64,000 nt of DNA from Pararobbsia alpina (GCF_902859895.1 NZ_CADIKM010000007.1:1-64000), one strand, 5' to 3'; counted from the stretch's first letter, positions 1 to 9,855 are shown. A program made the numbers and translations. The notes: generated by a model not told the origin, from the letters alone.

Positions 1-206
1 GCGCGTTCATCGGCAGAAAGCTTGTGGAGCGGCTCATGGCGCCGCAACGAGCGCCCGTCCACCGCGCCAGGTTCGCCGAGTTGCCAGCGCTGGACTGTCC
101 GGGCACTAAGCCCCAGAATGTTGCACGCATGTTCCTGACGAGCCCCGGCCAGGGTCGCCTCGCCGATCAGGTCGATCAATGTCTTGCGCTCTTCAGGGGC
201 CGTCAT
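1..206 (-). CDS. IS3-like transposase OrfB, partial (N-terminus only)
   Basis: Second reading frame of the insertion sequence at the left edge. It starts at an ATG whose first bases overlap the OrfA stop in an ATGA junction, and it stays open for 68 codons to the edge. The visible start (MTAPEERKTLIDLIGE) followed by a helix-turn-helix-like stretch ending in RTVQRW is typical of the second ORF of two-ORF IS3-type elements, which carries the DDE catalytic core further downstream, outside this window. The overlap suggests translational coupling with OrfA. Whether the element is intact cannot be judged here. Confidence 0.75.
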   Translation of the reverse strand, partial: MTAPEERKTLIDLIGEATLAGARQEHACNILGLSARTVQRWQLGEPGAVDGRSLRRHEPLHKLSADER

Positions 207-748
207 TCGGCCTCGCCCTCGAACAGCGCACGGTACTTTTTTTGCAACACCAGTAGCGCCGCAGCTTCAGCCAGCGCCTTCTCCTTGCGGTTCAATTCGC
301 GCTGCAGTTGTACGTTGGCCTGCTTCAGATCCCGCACTTCCTGAGCGCTCTCGCGCCGGCCACCAGCCCCGCCAACCGTGCAAAAATCCGCGCGCCACTG
401 CGCGAGATGATGCGCAAACAGGCCGCGCTCACGACACCAGCCGTTCAAGGCTTCGTCGATCAGTCCATGGCTCTCCTGCAATGCCATCAGTCGTTCTTCC
501 AGCGACCAGTCTTCCGGACGTCTTGCGTGCCCGGAGCCCGAGCTCCGGTTCGCGGTGGTGGCGCCTCTCATCCATTTCCTTAACGTCATTACGTTCACGT
601 TCAATTCGTCTGCCACAGATCCAACCGTGCGGTTCCCGCGCTGCAGGACCTTCGACAGGGCCTGCTCCTTGAACTCGACAGAATACGTTTGTCTCGCCTT
701 CAACCTGCACCTCTGACTCTTCTTGATAAGAAATTTCAGAGGCGACAA
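203..748 (-). CDS. IS3-like transposase OrfA
   Basis: DNA-binding subunit of a two-ORF insertion sequence. Near the N-terminus lies an HTH_Tnp_1-type domain (TYSVEFKEQAL to MTLRKWMR). The C-terminal third is a heptad-rich helix (EVRDLKQANVQLQREL, KEKALAEAAALLVLQKK) that in this class forms a leucine-zipper-like dimerisation segment. The ATG used here has poor context. A TTG at about position 703, preceded by AGAGGTG, would give a product starting MKARQTYS and resembles the usual start of this family better. It overlaps OrfB by an ATGA junction. The terminal inverted repeat should lie between about 750 and 800 but I cannot delimit it. Confidence 0.8.
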   Translation of the reverse strand: MSPLKFLIKKSQRCRLKARQTYSVEFKEQALSKVLQRGNRTVGSVADELNVNVMTLRKWMRGATTANRSSGSGHARRPEDWSLEERLMALQESHGLIDEALNGWCRERGLFAHHLAQWRADFCTVGGAGGRRESAQEVRDLKQANVQLQRELNRKEKALAEAAALLVLQKKYRALFEGEAE

Positions 749-801
749 CTACTATGACGCCGGGGGTGGATTGGTCCTTTCTTTGTAGTTAGTTTATGTG
801 C

Positions 802-1620
802 CTATGCCCACGGGTCGACTTCGTGCGTGAATGGAACACCCGAGTGTTTGAGCCAGCTGAACGCGTCGTCCCACGCAGGATAGTGCCGGCCAATGGACGC
901 CAGTAGTTTCGCCGGCGTGCCGGGGCTGTCGCCGGTCGTCTGCGTCATCGCGAGGTAGAGTCCCGGCAGCGCTTCGGGCGCAACGCGGTACATGTCGGCC
1001 CTATCGCTTCCCAGGTAATCGCGGTCATAAAGGTCGAACAGCAAACCGCCGTCGTCCTCTGATTTGACCGTCGCCGTACAGTGGGGATACGACGTCAGGC
1101 TGATGGAGCGGAGTTCCACGGGCGGCGGTCTGTCACTGGCCGACGAGTTAACCGCATCGCCAGGAGCCGTTGCAGGTGCAACCGTCACCTGCATGAAGCG
1201 CTCGAATGCGGCCGACTCACCCACGCCATATCGCTGCGCATAACGCGTCTTCAGGGCTAGCCGTTCGGTCTCGTGGCGTTGCATGATGATCGATCGCAGC
1301 CACGGTTCGGTATCGGCAGAGACGAGCAGGATGTCGAGCAGCGCGGGCCAGTCCGCCTCCGCATCACCGAGCACATAGACGGGTGCCGCGCCGACCTCGT
1401 CGGCCAGCTCAGGACCGGGCGGCTCCAGCGTCAGCCCCCAGCCGTCCGGCAGGCGGAATGGTAGGCTGGTATCCAACGGCCGCCACCCAAACCAGGCCCA
1501 TTGCGCCGGGTAGCGAAAGCTTTCGATCGGAGTTTCTTCGAGATGCTGCACGCAGAGCTGCAGCTGTGCGACGCACCAGCAGCCCGGCTGCCATGTTGTG
1601 ATTATATTGAGCGGAGTCAT
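802..1620 (-). CDS. Hypothetical protein, tryptophan-rich N-terminus
   Basis: A 272-residue protein I do not recognise. The first 60 residues are unusually rich in tryptophan and proline (CWCVAQLQ, PAQWAWFGWRP), followed by an acidic middle part, a Ser/Thr/Pro-rich linker near residues 150-165, and a C-terminal half with many aromatic residues. There is no signal peptide, no membrane segment and no catalytic motif that I can name. It sits between an insertion sequence and a tRNA gene, so it may be accessory DNA. Codon use (G/C at third positions) resembles the neighbouring core genes, and the frame is long and uninterrupted, so it is probably a real gene. Confidence 0.55.
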   Translation of the reverse strand: MTPLNIITTWQPGCWCVAQLQLCVQHLEETPIESFRYPAQWAWFGWRPLDTSLPFRLPDGWGLTLEPPGPELADEVGAAPVYVLGDAEADWPALLDILLVSADTEPWLRSIIMQRHETERLALKTRYAQRYGVGESAAFERFMQVTVAPATAPGDAVNSSASDRPPPVELRSISLTSYPHCTATVKSEDDGGLLFDLYDRDYLGSDRADMYRVAPEALPGLYLAMTQTTGDSPGTPAKLLASIGRHYPAWDDAFSWLKHSGVPFTHEVDPWA

Positions 1621-1798
1621 GCCGCCATTCTATGTGCCTAGCCTGTGTCTGCGCTACGGGCCGTGTTCGCGGCGCGACAGGCACCGGCCCGAACCTGCCG
1701 TCTGGGCAGAAGAACATGTGCTTTCCCACATTCGTTACGCCAGAATTACGCCAAATTTCACGAGCATCCTTGTTGCATGGGGCTCTTGGGGTCTTTCC

Positions 1799-1873
1799 TG
1801 GTCCCCCCGGCAGGAATCGAACCTGCATCTAGCGCTTAGGAGGCACTTGTTCTATCCATTGAACTACGGGGAG
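1799..1873 (-). tRNA. tRNA-Arg (anticodon CCT)
   Basis: The minus strand folds into a standard cloverleaf. Acceptor stem CTCCCCG pairs with CGGGGGG with one wobble pair. The D arm is closed by GTTC/GAAC. The anticodon stem AGTGC/GCGCT encloses loop CTCCTAA, giving anticodon CCT, which reads AGG. The T arm is GCAGG/CCTGC around TTCGATT. The terminal CCA is encoded at 1801-1799. The 3' end points towards the insertion sequence and orphan gene on its left, the usual orientation for tRNA-targeted integration. Confidence 0.95.
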
Positions 1874-2063
1874 ATGGACCATTATCCAGCGGCGCGGAGG
1901 CTGTGTGGGATTGGCCTTCGCCCTGTCTCCAGGGCGGCTTGGCCATCCGCGCAGTCCGCGAAATCCGCCAGCGCGGGCAGAGTATAGCAAAGACGCTCGA
2001 AAACCAAGCCTGCGCAAAGCCCCGCCAAGATCACGTGAGCAGAAGGCTCAGCCAGCCCTCACC

Positions 2064-2246
2064 TCAAAACTCCGCCATCACAAAATCCTCTTTCCCCACG
2101 TCGCACTCCGGACACCGCCAGGTCTGGGGGATGTCCTCGAATCGTGTCCCCGCGGCGATGCCTTCTTCCGGAAGCCCATCCAGTTCGTTGTAGACCCAGC
2201 CGCAAATCAGGCAGATCCAGGTCTTGTATTCAACTACTTCGCTCAC
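2064..2246 (-). CDS. rubA: Rubredoxin
   Basis: A 60-residue electron-transfer protein binding one iron through four cysteines, seen as CLICG (about residues 11-15) and CPECDVGKEDF near the C-terminus, the rubredoxin pattern CxxCG...CPxC. The core also shows the family's YKTW, GWVYNE and LPEEGIAAGT. The GTG start chosen gives the normal rubredoxin length. An ATG further upstream would add a 65-residue extension with no family match. A TAGAAT at 2295-2290 could be the -10 element. The redox partner is not in this window. Rubredoxins usually serve alkane hydroxylases, reductases or oxidative-stress proteins. Confidence 0.93.
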   Translation of the reverse strand: MSEVVEYKTWICLICGWVYNELDGLPEEGIAAGTRFEDIPQTWRCPECDVGKEDFVMAEF

Positions 2247-2585
2247 GTTGCCACCCGCCAAATCGTCTAAAGATCCCAAGGAAGGCGAGATTCTACCCGG
2301 GCTGGACACCTGCAGATGCGTGCCCCCATTACAAGAATTACAAGCCACCCCGAGATCCGCTTCCGGCGCGGCACTGAGAACGACTTCCCCCGACCGATTC
2401 GAGGGAAGCGCAAGCAAGCTCGCAACGGTGATCCCCGCCAAACGGCGGAAACACGCCTCTTCCTACCCAGTCACAGCCTTTCCCCGACCCATATCTCTCA
2501 CAAATGCCTACCCCCTTCCGGCCAGCAGGCGCAGGTATCAAGCCGACCGGTACAATGAGCGTCTTTCCGTACCTACCAGGTCGTC
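2247..2585. promoter_or_regulatory. Divergent intergenic region between rubredoxin and uup
   Basis: Shared upstream region of two divergent genes. Leftward it carries a TAGAAT about 45 bases before the rubredoxin start. Rightward it has TACAAT at 2551-2556, some 30 bases before uup, with no convincing -35. A direct repeat ATTACAAG occurs at 2328-2335 and 2337-2344. No further gene is visible. Confidence 0.35.
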
Positions 2586-4535
2586 ATGTCGCTGTTTTCC
2601 ATCACCGGCGCGCATCTCGCGTTCGGCCACGTCGCCTTGCTCGATGGCGCCGATTTTTCACTTGAAGCCGGCGAACGCGTCGGCCTGATCGGCCGCAATG
2701 GCGCCGGCAAGTCCTCTTTGCTCACGATCGTCGCCGGAGAAGCCAAACCCGATGACGGCCTGATTTCGCGTCAGCAGAATCTGACGACGGTCTACGTGCC
2801 GCAGGAGCCGGCCTTCGATCCGGAAGCGACGGTGTTCGATATCGTCGCCTCGGGCCTCGGCGATACGCGCAGCCTGCTCGAGCAGTTCGATCAGGTCGCG
2901 CACATGCTCGGCGAGCCGGAACATGACCACGACCACGAGGCGTTGCTTGCGCGAATGAATACGCTGCAAGGCCAACTCGATGCGCTCGATGCGTGGCAGT
3001 GGCAAACGCGCGTCGCGACGACGCTTCAGCAACTGAATCTCGACGGCGACGTCAAGGCAGGGGCGCTGTCAGGCGGCCTTCAGAAGCGGCTCGCACTCGC
3101 ACGCGCACTGGTCGCGCGTCCGGATGCGCTGCTGCTCGACGAGCCGACCAATCACCTCGACTTCGATTCGATTCGCTGGCTCGAGGAGCTGATGCTGTCG
3201 TTCGGCGGCAGTCTGCTGTTCATCACCCACGATCGTTCTTTCCTCGATCGCGTCGCGACGCGAATCGTGGATCTTGACCGCGGCAAGCTGCTCTCGTATC
3301 CGGGCAACTTCACGGCATACCAGGAGCGCAAGGCGCAGCAGCTCGAAGTGGAAATGGTCGAACAGGCGAAGTTCGACAAGCTGCTCGCGCAGGAAGAGGT
3401 CTGGATCCGAAAAGGGGTCGAGGCACGCCGCACCCGCAGTGTGAGCCGGATCGAACGGCTGCAGAAGATGCGCCTGGACAGCGCGGCACGTCGCAATGTG
3501 CAAGGCAATGTGAAGCTCGACGTCAGCCAGGGCGAGCGATCGGGCAAGATCGTCGCGGAACTCACGGATGTCTCGAAGTCGTATGGCGAGCGGATGATCG
3601 TCGACAATTTCACAACGACGGTCATGCGCGGTGACAAGGTCGGCCTCGTCGGGCAGAACGGCGCGGGCAAGACGACTTTGCTCAAGCTGATTCTCGGGGC
3701 GCTCCAGCCCGACAGCGGCAAGGTGCGCACGGGCACCAACCTCGAAGTGGCCTATTTCGATCAGATGCGCGCGCAACTCGACCCGGAGCGCAGCCTCGCG
3801 GATACGATCGCACCCGGTAGCGACTGGATCGAGATCGCGGGCAATCGCAAGCATGTGATGAGCTATCTGGGCGATTTTCTGTTCTCGCCCGAGCGTGCAC
3901 GTTCACCGGTCCGCTCCCTGTCGGGCGGGGAACGCAACCGCTTGCTGCTCGCGCGGTTATTTGCGCGGCCGGCCAATGTGCTGGTGCTCGACGAGCCGAC
4001 CAACGATCTCGATATTCCGACGCTCGAATTGCTCGAGGAGTTGCTGACGGACTATGACGGCACGGTATTGCTCGTGAGCCATGACCGCGCATTCCTCGAC
4101 AACGTGGTGACCTCGGTGATCGCCGCGGAGGGTGAGGGCAAGTGGCGCGAATACGTCGGCGGTTTCAGCGACTGGCAGGTGCAGAAAGCGCGTTCGGATG
4201 AGATGGCACGCGCAGCCACGGCGGCGAGCAATGCCGCCGCGGCAGCGGCAAACGGCAAGGGAGCGAAGGACAGCGCCTCGGGCCGTAATGCGCAGCGCTC
4301 GGTCAAGCTGTCGTTCAAGGAGCAGCGCGAACTCGAAAGCCTGCCGCAGCAGATCGCGACGCTCGAGGCGGAGCAGAAGGAGATCGTCGACAAGCTCAGC
4401 AATGGCACGGCTTTCAACAAGGATGCGAAAGAAGCGCAACGCCTGACCGAACGCAATGGCGCAATCGACGAAGCATTGCTCGTCGCCCTCGAGCGTTGGG
4501 AGGCGCTCGAAGCCAAGTCGGGCGGAAAGGCCTAG
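2586..4535 (+). CDS. uup: ABC-F family ATPase Uup
   Basis: Soluble protein of the ABC-F group, with two ATPase domains and no membrane part. Members act on ribosomes or branched nucleic acids. Uup is linked to transposon precise excision and translation. First cassette: Walker A GRNGAGKS at residues 36-43, signature LSGGLQKR, Walker B LLLDEPTNHLD with Asp185-Glu186. Second cassette: Walker A GQNGAGKT from residue 356, signature LSGGERNR, Walker B with Asp469. The interdomain linker is rich in Arg and Lys. A basic Ala-rich stretch precedes a C-terminal coiled coil (about 570-649), the Uup hallmark. The length of 649 is normal. Confidence 0.93.
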   Translation: MSLFSITGAHLAFGHVALLDGADFSLEAGERVGLIGRNGAGKSSLLTIVAGEAKPDDGLISRQQNLTTVYVPQEPAFDPEATVFDIVASGLGDTRSLLEQFDQVAHMLGEPEHDHDHEALLARMNTLQGQLDALDAWQWQTRVATTLQQLNLDGDVKAGALSGGLQKRLALARALVARPDALLLDEPTNHLDFDSIRWLEELMLSFGGSLLFITHDRSFLDRVATRIVDLDRGKLLSYPGNFTAYQERKAQQLEVEMVEQAKFDKLLAQEEVWIRKGVEARRTRSVSRIERLQKMRLDSAARRNVQGNVKLDVSQGERSGKIVAELTDVSKSYGERMIVDNFTTTVMRGDKVGLVGQNGAGKTTLLKLILGALQPDSGKVRTGTNLEVAYFDQMRAQLDPERSLADTIAPGSDWIEIAGNRKHVMSYLGDFLFSPERARSPVRSLSGGERNRLLLARLFARPANVLVLDEPTNDLDIPTLELLEELLTDYDGTVLLVSHDRAFLDNVVTSVIAAEGEGKWREYVGGFSDWQVQKARSDEMARAATAASNAAAAAANGKGAKDSASGRNAQRSVKLSFKEQRELESLPQQIATLEAEQKEIVDKLSNGTAFNKDAKEAQRLTERNGAIDEALLVALERWEALEAKSGGKA

Positions 4536-4864
4536 GCAGGACTGGAGCTTTCCCGGCGTCCGGTTCCCGACGCCCTTTGCGCCCCCGCAACGCGCCGATG
4601 CCGCCGCCCGCCCGGCTCGCCATTACAATAGTCTCGCCGGAGCTGCGAGGTGATCGTCGGCGGCACCGCCCAATTTACTGGCGCGTATGACGAGCACCTT
4701 GTTTCTTATCGGGTTTTTGCAGAACTCCCTGGCTTGTCCACGCAGTTGTCCACAGAGGATGGGGATAACCGGGCCGCATCGATCAGGATGCCGTGCGTCG
4801 ACTCTCCAGGCCGTTCTGCCATAAGCGAACCAAGTGCAAACCAAGTTTCGAAGCGCAACGGGCT
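4536..4864. promoter_or_regulatory. Intergenic region upstream of parE
   Basis: Non-coding gap of 329 bases between uup and the parE start. The first half shows nothing I can name. The second half holds the three DnaA-box-like nonamers listed separately. A reading frame continues upstream of parE from 4793 but encodes a basic 24-residue extension unlike the family. Confidence 0.4.
4734..4768. promoter_or_regulatory. Cluster of three DnaA-box-like nonamers
   Basis: TTGTCCACG at 4734-4742 and TTGTCCACA at 4746-4754 are direct repeats 12 bases apart. TTATCCCCA lies on the minus strand at 4768-4760. The enterobacterial DnaA consensus is TTATCCACA, so the sites differ from it by one or two bases. 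They lie about 100-130 bases before the topoisomerase IV gene parE, which could couple its expression to replication initiation. Function is inferred only. Confidence 0.4.
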
Positions 4865-6850
4865 ATGTCAACAAAGAAGGCAACACCGTCGTATAGCGAA
4901 GCATCGATCAAGGTGCTCAAGGGTCTCGAGCCGGTCAAGCAGCGTCCCGGCATGTACACGCGTACCGAGAACCCGCTGCACATCATGCAGGAGGTGGTCG
5001 ACAACGCGTCGGATGAGGCGCTCGGCGGCCATGGCAAACAAATTGCCGTCACGCTGCACGCGGATGGCGCGGTCAGCGTCGAGGACGACGGTCGAGGCAT
5101 CCCGTTCGGCATGCATCCCGAGGAGGGCGTACCGGTCGTCGAAATCGTCTTCACGCGGCTCCACGCGGGCGGCAAGTTCGACAAGGCTGCGGGCGGCGCC
5201 TATACGTTCTCGGGTGGTCTACACGGCGTCGGCGTGTCGGTGACCAATGCGCTGTCGACGCGGCTCGACGTGCTGGTCTGGCGCGACAGCAAGGTGGCGG
5301 AGCTGGGCTTCGCGCATGGCGACGTGGTGCGGCCGCTGACGGTGCGTCCGGCGACGAAGGCCGACAAGAAATCAGGCACGCGCGTCACCGCCTGGGCCGA
5401 CCCCAAGTATTTCGATTCGTCCAACCTGCCGATCGCCGAGCTGCAACGCCTGTTGCGTTCCAAGGCGGTCCTGCTGCCGGGTGTCGAAGTCGTCCTCGTG
5501 GTAGAGAAGACGGGCGAGCGCTTCGCCTGGAAATATGAAGCGGGCCTGCGCGGTTATCTGCTTGAAGGCCTGAACGACAACGAGCCGCTGATCCCGCTGT
5601 TCGAAGGCGAGCGTTTCGCGGACGGCGCGCGTGGCAGCGACGACAACTTCGCGGAAGGCGAGGGCGCCGCCTGGGTGGTCGCATGGACCGAAGAAGGGCC
5701 GCTGCTGCGTGAATCGTATGTGAACCTGATACCGACTCCCGCCGGTGGCACGCATGAAGCCGGCCTGCGCGAAGGGCTGTTTCAGGCGGTCAAGAGCTTT
5801 ATCGAACTGCACGGCTTGCTGCCCAAGGGTGTGCGGCTGTTGCCGGAAGACGTGTTCTCGCGCGTGTCTTTCGTGCTGTCGGCCAAGGTGCTCGATCCGC
5901 AATTCCAGGGGCAGATCAAGGAACGGCTCAACAGCCGCGATGCGGTCCGGCTGGTCTCGTCGTTCACGCGTCCGGGGCTTGAACTCTGGCTGAACCAGCA
6001 TGTCGACCTGGGCCGCAAGCTCGCCGACCTCGTGATCAAGCAGGCGCAGGCACGCACACGCGCGGGCCAGAAGGTCGAGAAGCGCAAGAGCTCGGGTGTC
6101 GCGGTGCTGCCGGGCAAGCTCACCGACTGCGAATCGACCGAGCTCACACGCAATGAATTGTTCCTCGTCGAGGGCGACTCGGCTGGCGGCTCGGCGAAGA
6201 TGGGGCGCAACAAGGAATTCCAGGCGATCCTGCCGCTGCGAGGCAAGGTGCTGAACACCTGGGAAACGGAGCGTGATCGGCTCTTCGCCAACAACGAAGT
6301 CCACGATATCGCGGTCGCGATCGGCGTCGATCCGCATAGCGATGGAGACACGCCGGATCTCAGCAATCTGCGCTACGGCAAGATCTGCATTCTGTCGGAT
6401 GCGGACGTCGATGGCTCGCACATCCAGGTCTTGCTGCTGACGCTGTTCTTCAAGCACTTCCCGCAGCTGATCGCGCGCGGGCATGTTCATGTCGCGCGGC
6501 CGCCGCTGTTTCGTGTCGATGCGCCCGCGCGTGGCAAGAAGCCTGCGCAGAAGCTCTACGCGCTCGACGACGGTGAGCTCGAGGCGATCCTCGACAAGCT
6601 GAGCAAGGACGGTGTGCGCGAAACGCAATGGACGATCAGCCGCTTCAAGGGGCTTGGTGAAATGAACGCGGAACAGCTCTGGGACACGACGATGAACCCC
6701 GACACGCGCCGGCTGATGCCGGTCGCGCTCGGCGAGCTCGACTATCTCGCGACCGTCGGCACGATGAACATGTTGATGGGCAAGGGCGAGGCCGCCGCAC
6801 GGCGCGGCTGGATCGAAGACAAGGGCAACGAGGTAGAGGCGGATATCTGA
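4865..6850 (+). CDS. parE: DNA topoisomerase IV subunit B
   Basis: ATPase subunit of topoisomerase IV, which decatenates daughter chromosomes with ParC. The GHKL ATP-binding part shows [20 protein letters not shown] and [15 protein letters not shown]. The C-terminal Toprim part shows [16 protein letters not shown], with catalytic Glu about residue 436, and [11 protein letters not shown]. The ending [15 protein letters not shown] is the ParE form. The start [15 protein letters not shown] matches the family and gives 661 residues. parC follows after a single base, so the two are co-transcribed. Being 661 residues, rather than about 800 as in GyrB, supports ParE. Confidence 0.95.
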   Translation: MSTKKATPSYSEASIKVLKGLEPVKQRPGMYTRTENPLHIMQEVVDNASDEALGGHGKQIAVTLHADGAVSVEDDGRGIPFGMHPEEGVPVVEIVFTRLHAGGKFDKAAGGAYTFSGGLHGVGVSVTNALSTRLDVLVWRDSKVAELGFAHGDVVRPLTVRPATKADKKSGTRVTAWADPKYFDSSNLPIAELQRLLRSKAVLLPGVEVVLVVEKTGERFAWKYEAGLRGYLLEGLNDNEPLIPLFEGERFADGARGSDDNFAEGEGAAWVVAWTEEGPLLRESYVNLIPTPAGGTHEAGLREGLFQAVKSFIELHGLLPKGVRLLPEDVFSRVSFVLSAKVLDPQFQGQIKERLNSRDAVRLVSSFTRPGLELWLNQHVDLGRKLADLVIKQAQARTRAGQKVEKRKSSGVAVLPGKLTDCESTELTRNELFLVEGDSAGGSAKMGRNKEFQAILPLRGKVLNTWETERDRLFANNEVHDIAVAIGVDPHSDGDTPDLSNLRYGKICILSDADVDGSHIQVLLLTLFFKHFPQLIARGHVHVARPPLFRVDAPARGKKPAQKLYALDDGELEAILDKLSKDGVRETQWTISRFKGLGEMNAEQLWDTTMNPDTRRLMPVALGELDYLATVGTMNMLMGKGEAAARRGWIEDKGNEVEADI

Positions 6851-6851
6851 T

Positions 6852-9155
6852 ATGGAACAGCAGGATATTGACTTCGCACCGCCCGCGGACGGCGAATACC
6901 TGACGCTCGGCAAGTACGCGGAACAGGCTTATCTCGACTACGCGATCAGCGTCGTCAAGGGTCGCGCGCTGCCCGACGTCAGCGACGGGCAGAAGCCGGT
7001 GCAGCGCCGCCTGCTCTTCGCGATGAACGAAATGGGGTTGCGCGCCGACGCGAAGCCCGTGAAGTCGGCTCGCGTGGTCGGCGATGTGCTCGGTAAATAC
7101 CATCCGCATGGCGATCAATCCGCCTATGACGCACTCGTACGTCTTGCGCAGGATTTCTCGCTGCGTTATCCGCTGATCGACGGCCAGGGCAATTTTGGTT
7201 CGCGCGACGGCGACGGCGCGGCGGCGATGCGCTACACCGAAACCCGGCTCGCGCCGATCGCGCGTCTGCTGCTCGATGAAATCGACGAAGGTACGGTCGA
7301 TTTCATGCCGAACTACGACGGTTCGTTTCAGGAACCGAAGCTGTTGCCCGCACGCCTGCCGTTCGTGTTGCTCAATGGCGCATCGGGCATCGCCGTGGGG
7401 CTGGCGACCGAAATCCCGCCGCACAATCTGCGCGAGGTCGCGCAAGCCGCGGTCGCGTTGATCCGCAATCCGAAGCTCACGCGCGCCGAGCTGATCGAAC
7501 ACCTGCCGGGTCCGGACTTCCCCGGTGGCGGCCAGATCATCTCGAGTCCCGCGGAAATCACCGCGGCCTATGAGAGCGGCCGCGGCAGCCTCAAGGTGCG
7601 CGCGCGCTGGAAGATTGAAGAGATGGCACGTGGCCAGTGGCAGGTGGTGATTACCGAACTGCCGCCGAACGCGTCGTGTCAGAAGGTGCTCGAGGAAATC
7701 GAGGAACTGACCAATCCGAAGATCAAGCTCGGCAAGAAGTCGCTGACACCCGAGCAGATGCAGACGAAGCAGAGCCTGCTCGCCATGCTCGATACGGTAC
7801 GCGACGAATCGGGCAAGGATGCGCCCGTGCGCATCGTGTTCGAGCCGAAGTCGAGCCGCATCGACCAGACCGAGTTTATCAACACGCTGCTTGCGCACAC
7901 GAGTATGGAGTCGGGCGTCGCGCTGAATCTCGTGATGATCGGCACCGACGGCCGGCCGCGCCAGAAGTCCGTGCTCGACGTGTTGCGCGAGTGGGTCGAG
8001 TTCCGCGCGCTGACGGTGACGCGGCGCAGCCGCTTCCGGCTCGCCCGGGTGAACGACCGGATTCATATTCTCGAAGGGCGGATGATCGTCTTCCTGAATA
8101 TCGACGAGGTGATTCATATCATTCGCGAAGCCGAGGAGCCGAAGGCCGCGCTGATGGCGCGCTTCGAACTCAGCGAGCGGCAGGCCGAGGACATTCTTGA
8201 AATCCGCCTGCGCCAGCTGGCGCGGCTCGAAAGCATCAAGATCGAAAAGGAATTGCAGGGCCTGCGCGACGACAAGTCGAAGCTCGAAGAACTGCTCGCA
8301 AGCGAATCGGCGCTCAAGCGCCTGATGATCCGTGAGATCGAGGCCGATGCGAAGCAGTATGGCGATGAGCGCCGCACGCTGATCCAGGCCGACAAGCGCG
8401 CGGTTTTCGAACAACGCGTGGTCGACGAGCCGGTCACCGTGGTGGTCTCGCAGCGCGGCTGGGTGCGCACGGCGAAAGGGCATGGTCTCGATCCCGCGCA
8501 GTTCGCCTTCAAGGCGGGCGATGCGCTCTACGGTGCCTTCGCGAGCCGTACGACCGATACGCTGGTGGCCTGGGGCAGCAACGGGCGGGTCTATTCGGTG
8601 AGTGTCGCAGCCCTGCCGGGCGGTCGCGGCGATGGCGTGCCGGTGACCTCCCTGATCGAACTTGAGGGCGGGACGCACCTGATGCACTACTACGCGGCAC
8701 CGGCCGAACAGGCCTTGTTGCTGTCGTCGTCGGCAGGCTACGGTTTCATTGCGAAGATCGGCGATATGGTTAGCCGGGTCAAGGCGGGCAAGTCCTTTAT
8801 GACGCTCGACGACGGCGCGCTGCCGCTCACGCCGATGCCCTTGTGGCCGCAGGCGACACAGGTGGCCTGTCTGTCCGACGATGGCCGTTTGCTCGTGTTC
8901 GGTCTCGACGAGATGAAGACGCTCAGCGGTGGCGGACGCGGTGTGACACTGATCGGGCTCGAGGGCAAGGAGCGCCTGGTCCAGGCGGCACCTATCGGCA
9001 CCGCGGGTGTCGTGCTGTTCGGCACGCGCGGCAGCAAGCCGAGCGAGCTCGAGCTCAAGGGGGCCGCGCTGGCCTCGCATGTCGGAAAGCGCGCGCGCAA
9101 GGGACACAAGCCCGATACCCGGCTGAAGATCGAAGCATTGCGCCCGGCCTTGTGA
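6852..9155 (+). CDS. parC: DNA topoisomerase IV subunit A
   Basis: DNA-cleaving subunit of topoisomerase IV. The active-site tyrosine is Tyr128 within [12 protein letters not shown]. The quinolone-resistance region reads [15 protein letters not shown] (81-95), with Gln89 where Escherichia coli ParC has Ser80 and Asp93 at the position of Glu84. From memory this Gln is normal in Burkholderiales, so it is not evidence of resistance. The C-terminal half carries degenerate beta-pinwheel blades without the GyrA box. It is 767 residues, as expected for ParC, and directly follows parE. A long antisense frame covering the whole gene is a GC-bias shadow. Confidence 0.95.
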   Translation: MEQQDIDFAPPADGEYLTLGKYAEQAYLDYAISVVKGRALPDVSDGQKPVQRRLLFAMNEMGLRADAKPVKSARVVGDVLGKYHPHGDQSAYDALVRLAQDFSLRYPLIDGQGNFGSRDGDGAAAMRYTETRLAPIARLLLDEIDEGTVDFMPNYDGSFQEPKLLPARLPFVLLNGASGIAVGLATEIPPHNLREVAQAAVALIRNPKLTRAELIEHLPGPDFPGGGQIISSPAEITAAYESGRGSLKVRARWKIEEMARGQWQVVITELPPNASCQKVLEEIEELTNPKIKLGKKSLTPEQMQTKQSLLAMLDTVRDESGKDAPVRIVFEPKSSRIDQTEFINTLLAHTSMESGVALNLVMIGTDGRPRQKSVLDVLREWVEFRALTVTRRSRFRLARVNDRIHILEGRMIVFLNIDEVIHIIREAEEPKAALMARFELSERQAEDILEIRLRQLARLESIKIEKELQGLRDDKSKLEELLASESALKRLMIREIEADAKQYGDERRTLIQADKRAVFEQRVVDEPVTVVVSQRGWVRTAKGHGLDPAQFAFKAGDALYGAFASRTTDTLVAWGSNGRVYSVSVAALPGGRGDGVPVTSLIELEGGTHLMHYYAAPAEQALLLSSSAGYGFIAKIGDMVSRVKAGKSFMTLDDGALPLTPMPLWPQATQVACLSDDGRLLVFGLDEMKTLSGGGRGVTLIGLEGKERLVQAAPIGTAGVVLFGTRGSKPSELELKGAALASHVGKRARKGHKPDTRLKIEALRPAL

Positions 9156-9165
9156 ATTTCTCCGT

Positions 9166-9219
9166 GATGTCGCTTGCAATGTGACTTATGACGTTGCGTC
9201 TTGCGTTGCAAGCGACATC
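9166..9219. repeat. Perfect 14-bp inverted repeat downstream of parC
   Basis: GATGTCGCTTGCAA (9166-9179) is followed 26 bases later by its exact reverse complement (9206-9219). The loop contains a small nested GACG/CGTC stem. No T-run follows, so it is not a typical intrinsic terminator. It lies 10 bases after the parC stop and about 47 bases before the next gene. It may be an mRNA processing hairpin, an operator, or a mobile palindrome. Confidence 0.7.
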
Positions 9220-9266
9220 TCATCACTTATCCCCCATTTGAACGACAACGTTCGCGAGATCTATCG

Positions 9267-9722
9267 ATGATTCACGCTTTTCAAATTGCGCTGTTTGCCC
9301 ACCTTGCGGGTGTCTCCATCTGGGTCGGAGGCATGGTCTTCGCGCACTTCTGCCTGCGCACATCGCTTGCCGAACTCACGCCGCAGTCGCGGCTGCCGCT
9401 GATGGAATCGGCGCTCGGCAAGTTCTTCAACTGGGTGACGTGGGCGATTGTCGCGATCCTGTTGAGCGGCGGTTTCATGATGTCCAAGGTCGGCAATATG
9501 CAGGCGCCCTGGCCGATCCTCGCGATGGCGGTGACGGGTATCGTGATGATGCTGATGTTCGGCCATCTGCGCTTCGCAGTCTACCCGCGTGTCCAGCGCG
9601 CGGTGCAGGCACAGCGCTGGCCTGACGGCGCACGCGCGATGACCTCGATGCGCCGGATCGTCGTCGTGAACATGGTGCTTGGCTTTGTGACGATCGCGCT
9701 TGCCGTGATGGGCCGCGTCTGA
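9267..9722 (+). CDS. CopD-like integral membrane protein
   Basis: A 151-residue hydrophobic protein with four predicted membrane helices (about residues 5-27, 55-75, 83-103 and 129-148). It matches the CopD/YcnJ-type fold: His11 in the first helix (LFAHLAGVSIWVGGMVFAHF), a GxxxSK turn after helix two, and a conserved FGHLRFAVYPRV before helix four. Members have been linked to copper or haem handling, but the short orphan form has no assigned substrate. No copper genes are nearby. The start was chosen at MIHAFQIAL because the upstream extension is basic and passes through the inverted repeat. Confidence 0.7.
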   Translation: MIHAFQIALFAHLAGVSIWVGGMVFAHFCLRTSLAELTPQSRLPLMESALGKFFNWVTWAIVAILLSGGFMMSKVGNMQAPWPILAMAVTGIVMMLMFGHLRFAVYPRVQRAVQAQRWPDGARAMTSMRRIVVVNMVLGFVTIALAVMGRV

Positions 9723-9855
9723 ACAAGTGCGCGGCAATCCTCCTTCAGGGATTCTTTGGGGCGGGGAGAGAGGATGCCAAAGATGAGGCGCGGCAGCGCT
9801 ACGCTATGAATGCGTCGGGCGGTGATGTCCTCGAAGGCACCCTCCCGTACACGCC

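Noticed and set aside
6852-9155. Gln89 of ParC as a quinolone-resistance mutation
   Set aside because: From memory this residue is the normal state in Burkholderiales ParC, so it is lineage variation.
6645-9179. An 844-codon open frame on the minus strand across parC
   Set aside because: It mirrors parC codon bias, has no recognisable domain, and lies entirely antisense to a certain gene. GC-rich coding DNA commonly creates such frames.
9723-9855. Gap between the CopD-like and GGDEF-EAL genes as a terminator region
   Set aside because: The genes converge here, but I found no stem followed by a T-run in either direction.
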